From the NCBI GenBank assembly GCA_947643145.1, contig CANRVD010000024.1:1-39168 (forward strand): 39,168 nucleotides of DNA. Direction: 5' to 3'. Below, in pieces: positions 17,949 through 26,272 of this stretch (its first letter is position 1; every line of letters starts with the position of its first letter). A program made the translations under genes and the position numbers. The notes beneath the pieces are model-generated. The model worked only from the letters and a program-made list of their open reading frames with translations. It did not search any database and had not been told where the DNA came from. The DNA is from an uncultured bacterium (GTDB taxonomy: Bacteria > Bacillota > Clostridia > Lachnospirales > Lachnospiraceae).

Positions 17949-19016
17949 TTAAATAATTGCCTTTCGAAGCTCCTCTTTACGCTCCAGTCGGTCACGCATA
18001 ATATCCTGCGCTTTAATAAACTCATCTACCAAATCTGGGTCAAACTGGTTTCCTCTGCCCTCAACAATAATCGCACATGCCTTTTCATGGCTAAACGGCT
18101 CTTTATAAGGCCTCTTTGAAGTCAAGGCATCATAGACATCCACAATACTCATAATTCTGGCCTCTAGCGGAATCTCCGTTCCACTGAGTCCTATTGGATA
18201 ACCTTTTCCATCCCATCGCTCATGATGGTATAATGCCATATGTTCTGCAATTTTCAAAAATTCATTCTCAACAAAAGTCTTTCGAATCTTATGAAATGTC
18301 TGCCCACCAAGCTCTGAATGCGTTTTCATATATTCCATCTCTTTTTTTTCCAGAGATGTTTCCTTTCGCAGGACATTATCATCAATGCCAATCTTTCCAA
18401 TATCATGCAGAGGTGCAGAACGGGTAGACAACTTAATAAACTCATCTGTCACTTCTTCCCTGTAAACCGGCACTGTTTTCAGATAACGGACAAATGCTTC
18501 ATAGTATATAGATGTATTTTTCACATGACCGCCCGTTACACCGTCCCTGGATTCCACCAATTCAGCAAACCCGGCAGATAACATATCCTGTAGCCTTTCA
18601 TTCTCTTCTACCTTCTGCTCTACTATTTTTTCCAAAGACTGCTGGTATTGTGCCAGCTCAAGCTGCGTCTCGATTCTGCGCTTCATAACTTCCGCTACAA
18701 AAGGCTTTCCGATAAAGTCCGCAGCACCCAAATCAAACCCTTTTACCTCACTCTTTGGGTCTGTCTCCGCAGTCAGAAAAATAACAGGAATACGCCGCAG
18801 CCTTCTGCTGGCCTTTAATTGTGTTATCATCTCATACCCGTCCATCTCCGGCATTACAATATCTAAAAGAATCAAATCTGGTATGACATTTTCAAGTACT
18901 GCAAACCCTTCCTTAGCGGACATTGCTTCATGGAGAATATATTCATCCTTTAACACATCTCTCGCTGTTGCCAAATTTAATTTGACATCATCTATCATTA
19001 AAATAGTTTTTTTCAC
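17949..19016 (-). CDS. Response regulator with HD-GYP phosphodiesterase domain
   Basis: This 355-residue protein joins an N-terminal receiver domain (TILMIDDVKLNLATARDVL, phospho-acceptor Asp in DLILLDIVMPEMDGYE) to a C-terminal HD-GYP domain. The HD motif is LHDIGKIGI and the GYP region reads ERWDGKGYPIGLSG. HD-GYP domains usually hydrolyse cyclic di-GMP, so phosphorylation probably controls c-di-GMP level. The start is GTG 19016 with a GGAGG site 7 nt upstream. No histidine kinase is in the window, so it is an orphan regulator here. Confidence 0.92.
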   Translation of the reverse strand: MKKTILMIDDVKLNLATARDVLKDEYILHEAMSAKEGFAVLENVIPDLILLDIVMPEMDGYEMITQLKASRRLRRIPVIFLTAETDPKSEVKGFDLGAADFIGKPFVAEVMKRRIETQLELAQYQQSLEKIVEQKVEENERLQDMLSAGFAELVESRDGVTGGHVKNTSIYYEAFVRYLKTVPVYREEVTDEFIKLSTRSAPLHDIGKIGIDDNVLRKETSLEKKEMEYMKTHSELGGQTFHKIRKTFVENEFLKIAEHMALYHHERWDGKGYPIGLSGTEIPLEARIMSIVDVYDALTSKRPYKEPFSHEKACAIIVEGRGNQFDPDLVDEFIKAQDIMRDRLERKEELRKAII

Positions 19017-19039
19017 GTAATTCCTCCACTTTTCTAAGA

Positions 19040-19080
19040 AATGGTAAATAAATTAGTTGACCAATTAATTATTTACCATT
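19040..19080. terminator. Near-perfect 20-bp hairpin between ABC permease and HD-GYP genes
   Basis: AATGGTAAATA pairs with TATTTACCATT, and the inner AATTAGTTG pairs with CAATTAATT with one mismatch. It lies after the reverse-strand ABC permease and before the HD-GYP gene and may end the ABC transcript or act in the HD-GYP leader. T residues after it are few. Confidence 0.45.
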
Positions 19081-19176
19081 CCTTAGTTTCACTCTAAATA
19101 AGAACATTGATTTATCCTTTATTATAGCACCTCCCACAGAATATAACAATACTCAAACCGCTAAGAAAAGCCTTCT

Positions 19177-20805
19177 TTAATCTGGCACCTTAATTCTTGA
19201 ATCCCTTCCTGACAGCAGGGCACAATAAATCCCTCCGCTAATCAGGGAAAAGATTACTGAAATTCCAAGTAAAACAATTCTGCCATCTATAAAAAAGCTA
19301 AGCGCTACAGTAACAACCATCAGAATCAGCTCCAAAAACATATTCACCAAAATCCCTAATGTTCCTGAAGCGCTCTGCTTTATTACTTCTGTTTCATTTT
19401 CCCACTGATACTTTTGAAAACAAAGGTTAAACCACATACCGATAACTGTCGAAAAGCTTATCATGGCAAAGGAAAGCAATAAGTACAGCAAAAATGTCAA
19501 AATATCAAACTGCAGGGTAATCCACAGGCAGATACTGCATACCAGTGCCGCCGGAAGTAAAAGAATGATATTAAATGCCATTTTGCCCTTTAATATCATT
19601 TTCCAGTCAATCGGAAGGCTCTGCAATATCCAGAGATTCTTTCCCTCCAGAGACAGCGAAACGCTTGTCGTGCAAGTCATTGACAGCAGCATCGTAAAGA
19701 AAAACGGAATCATATATTGGCAGAATTCGATGATTTCCTTTAACTGGGCATCCTCTTCCAAAGCGTTTCTGCCAACTACCAAACAGGCAACCGAAAGAAT
19801 CACCGCAAACAGCATACCGATTCCAATATTAATCAAATAAGGCGCAGATGAAGTAAAACGACGCCATTCCTTATACACCAATGCCCCAAGAACAGTATGC
19901 CCTTTCTGCTTTTTCATATGATAGACTGCTCTTTTTCCTTTGCTCATCAGTGCAGTATTAATCGCACAGTATTTTCTTTCCACAAACACAATGAAAAGAT
20001 AATAAACTCCAAACGACAATGCAATAAATCCCAAAAACGGTAATATTTTAAGCCTGTTGACTGCTGTATCAAAAAGGATGGTAACCGGATAAAAGCGATG
20101 CGGCATCCCCTTTGTTACATTTGCTATATCTTCCATTTTCTGAAAAAGTTCTTCTTCATTACCTGTCGTATTGAGAAAGAAATTAAATGCAAAAAGACAG
20201 CACATCAATGCCAAAATTAAAACAACCTGTATCACCACTTTAAAACGGGACTTTGAGCCAATTGCTGCCACAAGTGCCCCAAAAATAGATGCAGCAGTCA
20301 TAGGAATTAACGGCGCAAACAACGCTGTAACCAGCCACATAACCACTATCAGCAGGGTTTCTGCTACTGAATGGACATCCGCCCACATCAGGTATGCGCT
20401 TCCCATCGGAATCATTACCCCAAGACTGAACAACAAGTCATTCAGATACATATAGATAAACTTGCTGGAAATCACCGTTTTTACAGATAACGGTAACGAC
20501 ATCAGCATATCATATTCCTGAAACGCAAAAAGATATGCATTTGCCTTTAGCAGGGAGAAGAAAAAGGTAATCATAGATACCGCAGCCAGCGCAAAGCCTG
20601 GAAGTACCTCTAGCATTCCCATTGCACCATAGCCGATTCCTATCATAAAACTCATTCCAACCACGATAACAGCAACGACAATCATGGCCACAAGCATAGC
20701 CACAGATGCATATCTTTTCTTTTTATCATTTCCATACCGAAGCTCATTCAGCCCGGATTGGTTTAAAAATTGTATTTTCAAGACAGTCCACAGCTTACTC
20801 TGCAT
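19177..20805 (-). CDS. ABC exporter permease subunit
   Basis: This 542-residue polytopic membrane protein has about ten to twelve hydrophobic segments and a charged N-terminus (MQSKLWTVLKIQFLNQSGLN). It resembles large single-chain ABC-2 type permeases found next to one ATPase gene. ATG 20805 has a GGAGGTG site and lies within the last codons of the ATPase gene, so the two are translationally coupled. The substrate is unknown; antimicrobial peptide or lipid export is possible but nothing here decides it. Confidence 0.85.
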   Translation of the reverse strand: MQSKLWTVLKIQFLNQSGLNELRYGNDKKKRYASVAMLVAMIVVAVIVVGMSFMIGIGYGAMGMLEVLPGFALAAVSMITFFFSLLKANAYLFAFQEYDMLMSLPLSVKTVISSKFIYMYLNDLLFSLGVMIPMGSAYLMWADVHSVAETLLIVVMWLVTALFAPLIPMTAASIFGALVAAIGSKSRFKVVIQVVLILALMCCLFAFNFFLNTTGNEEELFQKMEDIANVTKGMPHRFYPVTILFDTAVNRLKILPFLGFIALSFGVYYLFIVFVERKYCAINTALMSKGKRAVYHMKKQKGHTVLGALVYKEWRRFTSSAPYLINIGIGMLFAVILSVACLVVGRNALEEDAQLKEIIEFCQYMIPFFFTMLLSMTCTTSVSLSLEGKNLWILQSLPIDWKMILKGKMAFNIILLLPAALVCSICLWITLQFDILTFLLYLLLSFAMISFSTVIGMWFNLCFQKYQWENETEVIKQSASGTLGILVNMFLELILMVVTVALSFFIDGRIVLLGISVIFSLISGGIYCALLSGRDSRIKVPD

Positions 20806-21511
20806 TTTCTGTCACCTCCATAAATACATCTTCCAAAGACTGTTCTTTTACCAGCTCTTCCATTGCTCCAGCCGCCACAATGCTACCCTTTTTAATAATC
20901 ACAATCTTATCACAAAGCTTTTGTGCCACTTCTAATACATGTGTCGAGAAAAAAATAGCACTTCCTTCCCCACACAGCTCCCTCATAATATTTTTTAATG
21001 TCAGTGCTGCTTTCGGGTCCAGTCCTACAAATGGCTCATCAAGTACCAGTAACTTCGGCTTATGAATCAGGGCAGAAATAATCGCTACCTTTTGTTTCAT
21101 GCCATGAGAATAAGAAGAAATCAGACTTCCCAAATCGGAAGTAATTTCAAACATATCACCATATTTCTTAATTACATCTGTTCTGACCGCCTCATCAATC
21201 CCAAAAATATCCGCAATAAAATTCAAATACTGGATTCCTGTCAGATGCTCGTATAAATCGGGATTATCCGGTATATATGCTGTCACCTTTTTACACTCAA
21301 TTGGCTCCTTTTTCACAGAATGTCCATGAATCAGTATGTCTCCTTCCGTAAAATCCAAGACTCCCACAACCGCCCGGATGGTGGTACTCTTCCCGGCACC
21401 ATTATGGCCTATGAAGCCGCAAATCTCACCTGCTTCTACTGTTACTGAAATGTTATCCACCGCTTTTTTCCCATTAGAATATGATTTTGAAAAATTTCTG
21501 ATTTCTAACAT
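20795..21511 (-). CDS. ABC exporter ATP-binding subunit
   Basis: This 238-residue ABC ATPase has Walker A GHNGAGKST, the signature SYSHGMKQK, Walker B LLVLDEPFVGLD and the switch His in FFSTHVLE. The signature departs from the usual LSGGQ form, as in many ABC-2 exporter ATPases. ATG 21511 follows an AAGGAGAG site and the methionine begins the standard MLEIRNFSKSY opening. The frame is open upstream for 102 more codons, but that stretch overlaps the acetyltransferase gene and is not protein-like. It drives the permease encoded 11 nt into its 3' end. Confidence 0.93.
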   Translation of the reverse strand: MLEIRNFSKSYSNGKKAVDNISVTVEAGEICGFIGHNGAGKSTTIRAVVGVLDFTEGDILIHGHSVKKEPIECKKVTAYIPDNPDLYEHLTGIQYLNFIADIFGIDEAVRTDVIKKYGDMFEITSDLGSLISSYSHGMKQKVAIISALIHKPKLLVLDEPFVGLDPKAALTLKNIMRELCGEGSAIFFSTHVLEVAQKLCDKIVIIKKGSIVAAGAMEELVKEQSLEDVFMEVTENAE

Positions 21512-21602
21512 GACTTCTCTCCTTCTTATAAATCCCAAATCGTCAATTGCTTTTCTTTTTGAAAAAACAGTCTGCATAGTAGTTTGGTATATCGGACGCA
21601 GC

Positions 21603-22127
21603 TTACCTAAGTCTTTTTGATAAATACAACACCAGACTGTCATCATTGCGGCAGTCCGCATACGGCTCACAGACCGATTGTTCAAACCAGACTCCGCTGC
21701 CATCCGGAATATATCCCCGTTTGACATAAATTCTTTGTGCGCTGCCATATCCGCTGTGTAAACCAACCCCAAGAAATACTCTGTTCGCATATTGTCCGGC
21801 AATCTGTTCCGCCACATCCATCAGCTTGCTGCCAATTCCACGCCTGCGGTACTTTTCCAGCACACCAAAGTCCACAATTTCAGGAATCCCCTGACCCGCA
21901 AAAGCCCCCTCATCCGCCGCAGGATATACATTAATATAACCTGCCGGCTTTCCATTGTATTCCGCAGCCAGCGATACCGATTTCCCTTCTGCCTGATGTT
22001 TCAGCCGCATTTCGTATTTATCAATGGCAGCATCCCATCCCTGCGCAATTTCCTCATCCGTAAAAATTCTGGCATCACTTTGCTGTAAATCACGAATTAC
22101 AATATTGTTATCTTTATAATATACCAT
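21603..22127 (-). CDS. GNAT family N-acetyltransferase
   Basis: This 174-residue protein has the GNAT acetyl-CoA-binding loop in VLEKYRRRGIGSKLMDVAEQ (motif A, R/Q-x-x-G-x-G/A), preceded by the strand EIVDFGV and followed by FLGVGLHSGYGSAQRIYVKRG (motif B). The acceptor substrate is unknown. ATG 22127 is preferred over 22139 because a GGAGGG site sits 3-8 nt before it. It is upstream of the ABC genes with a 91-bp gap and may be in the same transcript. Confidence 0.9.
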   Translation of the reverse strand: MVYYKDNNIVIRDLQQSDARIFTDEEIAQGWDAAIDKYEMRLKHQAEGKSVSLAAEYNGKPAGYINVYPAADEGAFAGQGIPEIVDFGVLEKYRRRGIGSKLMDVAEQIAGQYANRVFLGVGLHSGYGSAQRIYVKRGYIPDGSGVWFEQSVCEPYADCRNDDSLVLYLSKRLR

Positions 22128-22301
22128 CCTGCCCTCCATTTTTTACTTAACTAATATATCTAACGTGTGATTTCTTTAACCTATTAAATCACTTCTCTGT
22201 CTTATGTAAATATTGTCACTGGCAATTAGTTTCAATATAATCCCCACAGTCCACCTCCTGACAAATTTCGATTGAACGTCTTTCATTCTACCATATTGGA
22301 G

Positions 22302-22613
22302 AAATAGAAACAAATACTTTTAGAAAGAACTTAGAATCTCAGACTGCTTTTATTGCTTCAATTGTAACAGACTTTATTTATGAAGATGAACAGGTAATGG
22401 CATTTATGGATATGGAGCCTATCTTTGAAAGAAATATATAAACCAGATGGTTACAGCATTATGCAAAATGGTGGAAAATTTAATGACATCGGGCATTATC
22501 ACCTGCACATTTTCCCAAGATACGAAAATGATGGATTTGGATGGAAATATAACGATGACAGAAAGAATGTAAATGCAGAAATTGCAAAAAGAATACGGGA
22601 AAAAATCAGCTAA
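22302..22613 (+). pseudogene. HIT family protein, central part deleted and frameshifted
   Basis: One frame to about 22425 encodes FIYEDEQVMAFMDMEPI, the usual N-terminal strand of HIT nucleotide-binding hydrolases. A second frame from about 22425 encodes the C-terminal half with the HIT triad HYHLHIFPR. The segment that normally lies between them (about 30-40 residues) is missing and the two halves are out of frame. The start of the gene is also unclear. The protein is therefore unlikely to be made as an active enzyme. No other gene is seen in 22128-22696. Confidence 0.75.
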
Positions 22614-22614
22614 C

Positions 22615-22660
22615 GACAGTCAAAGGCCCCATTGCTTGCAGTGGGACCTTTGACTGTCAT
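22615..22660. terminator. Inverted repeat after the HIT pseudogene
   Basis: GACAGTCAAAGG pairs with CCTTTGACTGTC, and GCTAA outside it pairs with TTAGC with one offset base. The stem begins at the HIT stop codon. It resembles the 8374-8421 hairpin in position and size and lies between convergent genes. Confidence 0.5.
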
Positions 22661-22696
22661 TAGCACAAAAAGCATCGGATTATCGTATCTTCCACT

Positions 22697-23875
22697 TTAT
22701 TCTTTCCGGCAGACTACCACACCAGTTGCCTTATGAATATATATATACCCCTCTGCATTTTTCTTCTGCTCGACCCGTCTCAAAAAATTTTCTTTGTCTT
22801 TCTTTAAAATTTCTGCTGCCTCTTTTGAATAAGACGCTACATAATTGTATACCAGTCCGGCATCCGGTACAAGCAAATCATTGTCCTGCTGCCACCATTC
22901 AACTCTGGCAAAAAATTGCTGCAATTCCTCCTCTGCCGTTTCCAGCGAAATATCAAAAGATTCTGATGGTATCCTAATCCCGGGATAAAATTTTCTCAAA
23001 ATTTCATGAAGTTCTCTGTTATGCTCTCTTCCAATCAAACTACAGGAGAATATTCCATCTTTCTTTAGTAATTCCCTGATTCTCTGATAAAGTCCGGGTC
23101 TGTTTTCTTTTTTCATATGATGCAGCATATGATTTGCCATAATCCGGTCAAACCCCATAGGGGAATAGGTAAAATTCTCTGCATCCTTTTTTGCAAATAC
23201 AAATTGAAACTGTTTTTTGGGAAAGGCTTCCTGTATTTCCTTAACTGTTTTTTCCGCACTTTCCAACATTCCTTCAGAATAATCCGTTAGATGAATCTCC
23301 AGTTCATCCGGCAGACATGGTGCAACTGCTTTCCAAAAAGCAGCGTTTCCACACCCTATTTCCAATATCCGCATACCGGATTCCAAATGAAGCTTTTCAA
23401 GCATCCAAGGATAAAAGCCCACTTCTGCCGTACTATACTCATGAATGTTGATTCGCTTATTCAGATTTTCTTCATTTTGATACTGCTCAATGACAAACTC
23501 TCTCTCCTGTGTAATCTCTATAATCTGTCGGAGCTTTTCCCACAATGAATCATTATCTAACACCTGTGCCTGACGAACCGCCGCAAGAATCCGCTCCAAA
23601 TGCTCAATCCTTTGAAGGAGCAGTTTTTCCTGCTCCTTCAAGGACTGACGCACATCCAGATTCCCTTCCCCAACCATGTCACTGATTTGCTCCAACGAAA
23701 AATCCAAAAAACGAAGCATCAGAATCTTTTGCAGCTTCTCCACACTGGTCTCGTCATAAATCCGGTAACCTGCCTCTGAATAATTCACCGGGCATAATAT
23801 CCCTTTCTCATCATAAAACCGGACTGTCCTTGCTGATATTCCCAATTTCTTTGCTAATTCACCTGCTGTAAACAT
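22697..23875 (-). CDS. MerR regulator fused to SAM-dependent methyltransferase
   Basis: This 392-residue fusion has an N-terminal MerR winged helix (MFTAGELAKKLGISARTVRF, YDEKGIL, SEAGYRIYDETSVEKL) and a dimerisation coil to about residue 115. A class I methyltransferase domain follows, with motif I MRILEIGCGNAAFWKAV near residue 170 and DRIMANHMLHHMKKENRP further on. The methyltransferase may replace a ligand-binding domain, or may modify a small molecule. The target is unknown. A GGAGGAG site precedes the ATG. Its own upstream region carries a classic MerR promoter, so it likely controls itself. Confidence 0.9.
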   Translation of the reverse strand: MFTAGELAKKLGISARTVRFYDEKGILCPVNYSEAGYRIYDETSVEKLQKILMLRFLDFSLEQISDMVGEGNLDVRQSLKEQEKLLLQRIEHLERILAAVRQAQVLDNDSLWEKLRQIIEITQEREFVIEQYQNEENLNKRINIHEYSTAEVGFYPWMLEKLHLESGMRILEIGCGNAAFWKAVAPCLPDELEIHLTDYSEGMLESAEKTVKEIQEAFPKKQFQFVFAKKDAENFTYSPMGFDRIMANHMLHHMKKENRPGLYQRIRELLKKDGIFSCSLIGREHNRELHEILRKFYPGIRIPSESFDISLETAEEELQQFFARVEWWQQDNDLLVPDAGLVYNYVASYSKEAAEILKKDKENFLRRVEQKKNAEGYIYIHKATGVVVCRKE

Positions 23876-23992
23876 TTTTTCTCCTCCTAGACATTTGCTT
23901 TTTACTTATGGATGCAATTCTTGTCAGCATATCACTATGCATCGAGAACTTCCCTATTCTATAAAAAAGTGACCTCATCCATCTGCCTGTTT

Positions 23993-24023
23993 ATTTTACC
24001 CCTTTCCGTAACGGAAAGGTCAA
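23993..24023 (-). promoter_or_regulatory. MerR-type promoter with 19-bp spacer and palindromic operator
   Basis: On the reverse strand TTGACC (24018-24023) and TAAAAT (23993-23998) are separated by 19 bp instead of 17. The spacer contains the palindrome CCTTTCCG-TTA-CGGAAAGG (24001-24019). This is the standard layout of promoters activated by MerR proteins, which untwist the long spacer. It drives the MerR-methyltransferase gene about 115 bp downstream. Confidence 0.85.
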
Positions 24024-24053
24024 GGAGTTTTATCGCTAAATTTCTTTTGCAAT

Positions 24054-24116
24054 GATACTATTCACAACCGTTCTAAACACCGTGCACAAAACCATCTGCC
24101 GTGAATAGTAACTTTT
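24054..24116 (-). repeat. R4 repeat, copy 2
   Basis: This segment is the inverted counterpart of 17184-17241. Its ends are a 10-bp inverted repeat (TACTATTCAC with GTGAATAGTA). It lies 7 bp after the stop codon of the sigma-factor partner gene and may act as a terminator-like hairpin there. Confidence 0.65.
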
Positions 24117-24122
24117 GAACAG

Positions 24123-25400
24123 TCAATTAAAACTGCCATCCCAAAACGGCATATTGGTAAGATACTCTTTATCCACAGCAGGAACATAGTAAGCACCGTA
24201 AGTTTTCAGCCCGTCGCGTTCCTCTTCCGGAAGCTCCACATAAAAACAGTAATATGGCATAAAATACTCTTCCCTTGCACCGGTACGGTATACCAGTTCT
24301 GTTTTGGCAATAAAATTTTCACCAGGGATTTTATATGGAACAGTAGTAATATAATTCCCTTTCCGTAAAAGTTCTTTCGCCTTTTCCGTATTGATAACCG
24401 GATAGTCGCCCATTTTTTGAGACAAATCCAGCTGACAGATACTTGCCAAATAAAGTTTTCCATCGTCATCGCAACTAAACTCAATATTGTTGAAGTTATA
24501 GTTTATCATTGCATCTATATCATTTTCCCCTTTATCATAAAACTCAATTTGATATTCCTGCAAAAATCCAAATCCGGTTTCATAACTGCTGTAATCACCC
24601 CCGCAAATATTCATCTGTGGATTTTTCATCTGGATCAGAGCTTGATATCTTTCTTGCAAATATTCTGCCACAGCAACTGTTTCTTCATAAGATGCACCGT
24701 CTGTAAAATTATATTTCTTTGGCAGCGATATGGCCGGCTCAAAGGAAACCACTGCCCGCATTGTCCGGTCAACAGTAATTTCTATGCCATTTGTCCTGCC
24801 AATCAATTCTGTAGGATTAAAACATCCCTCGGGAACATCACCTTCCATCTTTTCCGTAACGATCCGTTTTTCTTCCTCATCAGGTTCATTATCTGCAATG
24901 GTAAGTGAATTAGTATCTATCCCAAGCCGTCCTGCAATATCAATTAAAAACTCTCTCATTTTTCCAAAATCGGCGCCCGTAACATGAAAAGGCCCATCAT
25001 ATGACAAGGGATTCTTATATACCGGAAGGGCAGACGGCTGTGATGTCTCACTCCACGGATTATTGTTTATTAGTTCTGAAATATCATTCGCCAGATATCC
25101 TTCAAATCCCATATCATCACTTGTATTTTCTGTAATAGAAAGCATCGGAAGATTTTCTGTCTGGACTGTCTGGTTCGTATCTGAAGTTTTCTGTAAAAGC
25201 ATTTGATTTCCGACCAGTAAGGCAAGCGTCAGACAGGCAGCGACGGCAGCCCACTTCCAGTGTTTTCCTGCAATCAAATGAATTTTCTGTCGTGCAGCAT
25301 TATTTTGCGGCATCCTGCAGCAGCTTCGCAGACTACCTGTTTCCTCAATAAACGTATCATTTAATAAATTTAATGCATCACTAATATGTTCTTTCCTCAT
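24123..25400 (-). CDS. Membrane protein paired with ECF sigma factor, putative anti-sigma
   Basis: This 425-residue protein has one membrane helix at about residues 48-66 (WAAVAACLTLALLVG). The N-terminal 45 residues would be cytoplasmic and the last 350 extracellular. The N-terminus starts MRKEHISDALNLLNDTFIEE and has no zinc-binding HxxxCxxC motif. Gene order and a 4-nt overlap (ATGA) with the upstream ECF sigma gene suggest it restrains the sigma factor. I do not recognise the extracellular domain; it is rich in Glu and aromatic residues and has no lipoprotein or protease motif. Confidence 0.75.
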   Translation of the reverse strand: MRKEHISDALNLLNDTFIEETGSLRSCCRMPQNNAARQKIHLIAGKHWKWAAVAACLTLALLVGNQMLLQKTSDTNQTVQTENLPMLSITENTSDDMGFEGYLANDISELINNNPWSETSQPSALPVYKNPLSYDGPFHVTGADFGKMREFLIDIAGRLGIDTNSLTIADNEPDEEEKRIVTEKMEGDVPEGCFNPTELIGRTNGIEITVDRTMRAVVSFEPAISLPKKYNFTDGASYEETVAVAEYLQERYQALIQMKNPQMNICGGDYSSYETGFGFLQEYQIEFYDKGENDIDAMINYNFNNIEFSCDDDGKLYLASICQLDLSQKMGDYPVINTEKAKELLRKGNYITTVPYKIPGENFIAKTELVYRTGAREEYFMPYYCFYVELPEEERDGLKTYGAYYVPAVDKEYLTNMPFWDGSFN

Positions 25401-25954
25401 ATCTCAAATCCCTCCCCTTTTAAATACATTTTTAATCCCTGTCTGGTGCGGTACAGCATACTTTTGACCTTTGATTCGCTGATATCATGATAGGCAGCAA
25501 TTTCTTTGATAGAATCCATATAATAGTACCGCCCAACAAAAGTTGTACGTGCCTCTTTGGAAAGCGTACCCAGATATGCGTTAATTGCATCCGCTAACAG
25601 ATGCAGCTCTACATCCTGCTCCGTTGTGCCACCAGAAATACATTCTTCCAATTCAGAGAGCGAAACCGCATATTCTGATGCCTGCCGCTTTACCCTGTGT
25701 CTTGTTCGGTAAATATCAATTGACAGCTGCCTTGTGATTTTACCCAGATAGGACGAGAGGATACTCGGCCTGTGAGGCGGCATAGAATTCCATGCTTTCA
25801 TATAAGTGTCATTGACACTCTCTTTGCTGTCCTCCATATCAAAAAGAATATTGTAGGCTATCTTTAACAAATAACCCGCATATTTTTTCTCTGTTTCCCG
25901 GATGGCTGCTTCGTCCCGCTGCCAGTACATCGCAACAATCCTGTCATCCTGCAT
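25397..25954 (-). CDS. ECF-type RNA polymerase sigma factor
   Basis: This 185-residue sigma-70 family protein has region 2 around residues 20-85 (YLLKIAYNILFDMEDSKESV, then PSILSSYLGKITRQLSIDIY) and region 4 at about residues 125-175 (RTTFVGRYYYMDSIKEIAAY, then SESKVKSMLYRTRQGL). It would direct RNA polymerase to its own regulon, often including its operon. GGAAGGAGGG precedes the ATG. An R3 element begins 20 bp upstream of the start codon, so it occupies the usual promoter region of this gene. Confidence 0.92.
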   Translation of the reverse strand: MQDDRIVAMYWQRDEAAIRETEKKYAGYLLKIAYNILFDMEDSKESVNDTYMKAWNSMPPHRPSILSSYLGKITRQLSIDIYRTRHRVKRQASEYAVSLSELEECISGGTTEQDVELHLLADAINAYLGTLSKEARTTFVGRYYYMDSIKEIAAYHDISESKVKSMLYRTRQGLKMYLKGEGFEI

Positions 25955-25973
25955 AGTCTCCCTCCTTCCACTT

Positions 25974-26131
25974 ATTACTTCGGCTGTTATATAGTATAGT
26001 TCTCTTGTCTAAATTGATAATTGCATTCTGCTGAAAGCCTCGACGCAACACCACTGCGCCTGTGTTTTCAGAAGATGCCCTTATCAATTTATTCTGCGCA
26101 AAAGCCTGTGAGAGTTAACTTCCGAAATAAT
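25974..26131. repeat. R3 foldback element, full copy 1
   Basis: This 158-bp element starts ATTACTTCGG and ends CCGAAATAAT. Inside are AAATTGATAA/TTATCAATTT (26011-26020 with 26081-26090), CTGAAA/TTTCAG (26031-26036 with 26066-26071) and CGCA/TGCG (26044-26047 with 26055-26058), giving nested stems. It matches copy 2 at 34108-34267 along its whole length. It fills most of the 299-bp gap between the sigma gene and the 26254 gene; the rest (26132-26246) is AT-rich with nothing recognisable. Confidence 0.85.
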
Positions 26132-26246
26132 ATAAGTTTTGTTGTCAGATGCCTTCACAATATATCCCGATAAAAATATGTGTTGGTTGCATAAAAATGA
26201 AATTTTTTAAATGAGAAGTTAGAATTAAATAAGAGATAAAGAATCC

Positions 26247-26272
26247 GCCGAAATCAAAGCGCTGATTCCGGC
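26247..26272 (-). terminator. Terminator-like hairpin overlapping a stop codon
   Basis: On the reverse strand GCCGGAATCA pairs with TGATTTCGGC (10 pairs, one G.U) around 6 nt. It includes the stop codon of the 26254 gene. The following sequence is T-rich but interrupted. Confidence 0.5.

Noticed and set aside
21512..21817. N-terminal extension of the ABC ATPase gene by 102 codons
   Set aside because: It overlaps the acetyltransferase gene and is not ABC-like; a strong ribosome site marks ATG 21511.
22220..22270. Small reverse frame after AGGAGG (about 23 codons from a GTG)
   Set aside because: It has a good ribosome-like site but no recognisable protein and lies in decayed DNA; support is too weak.
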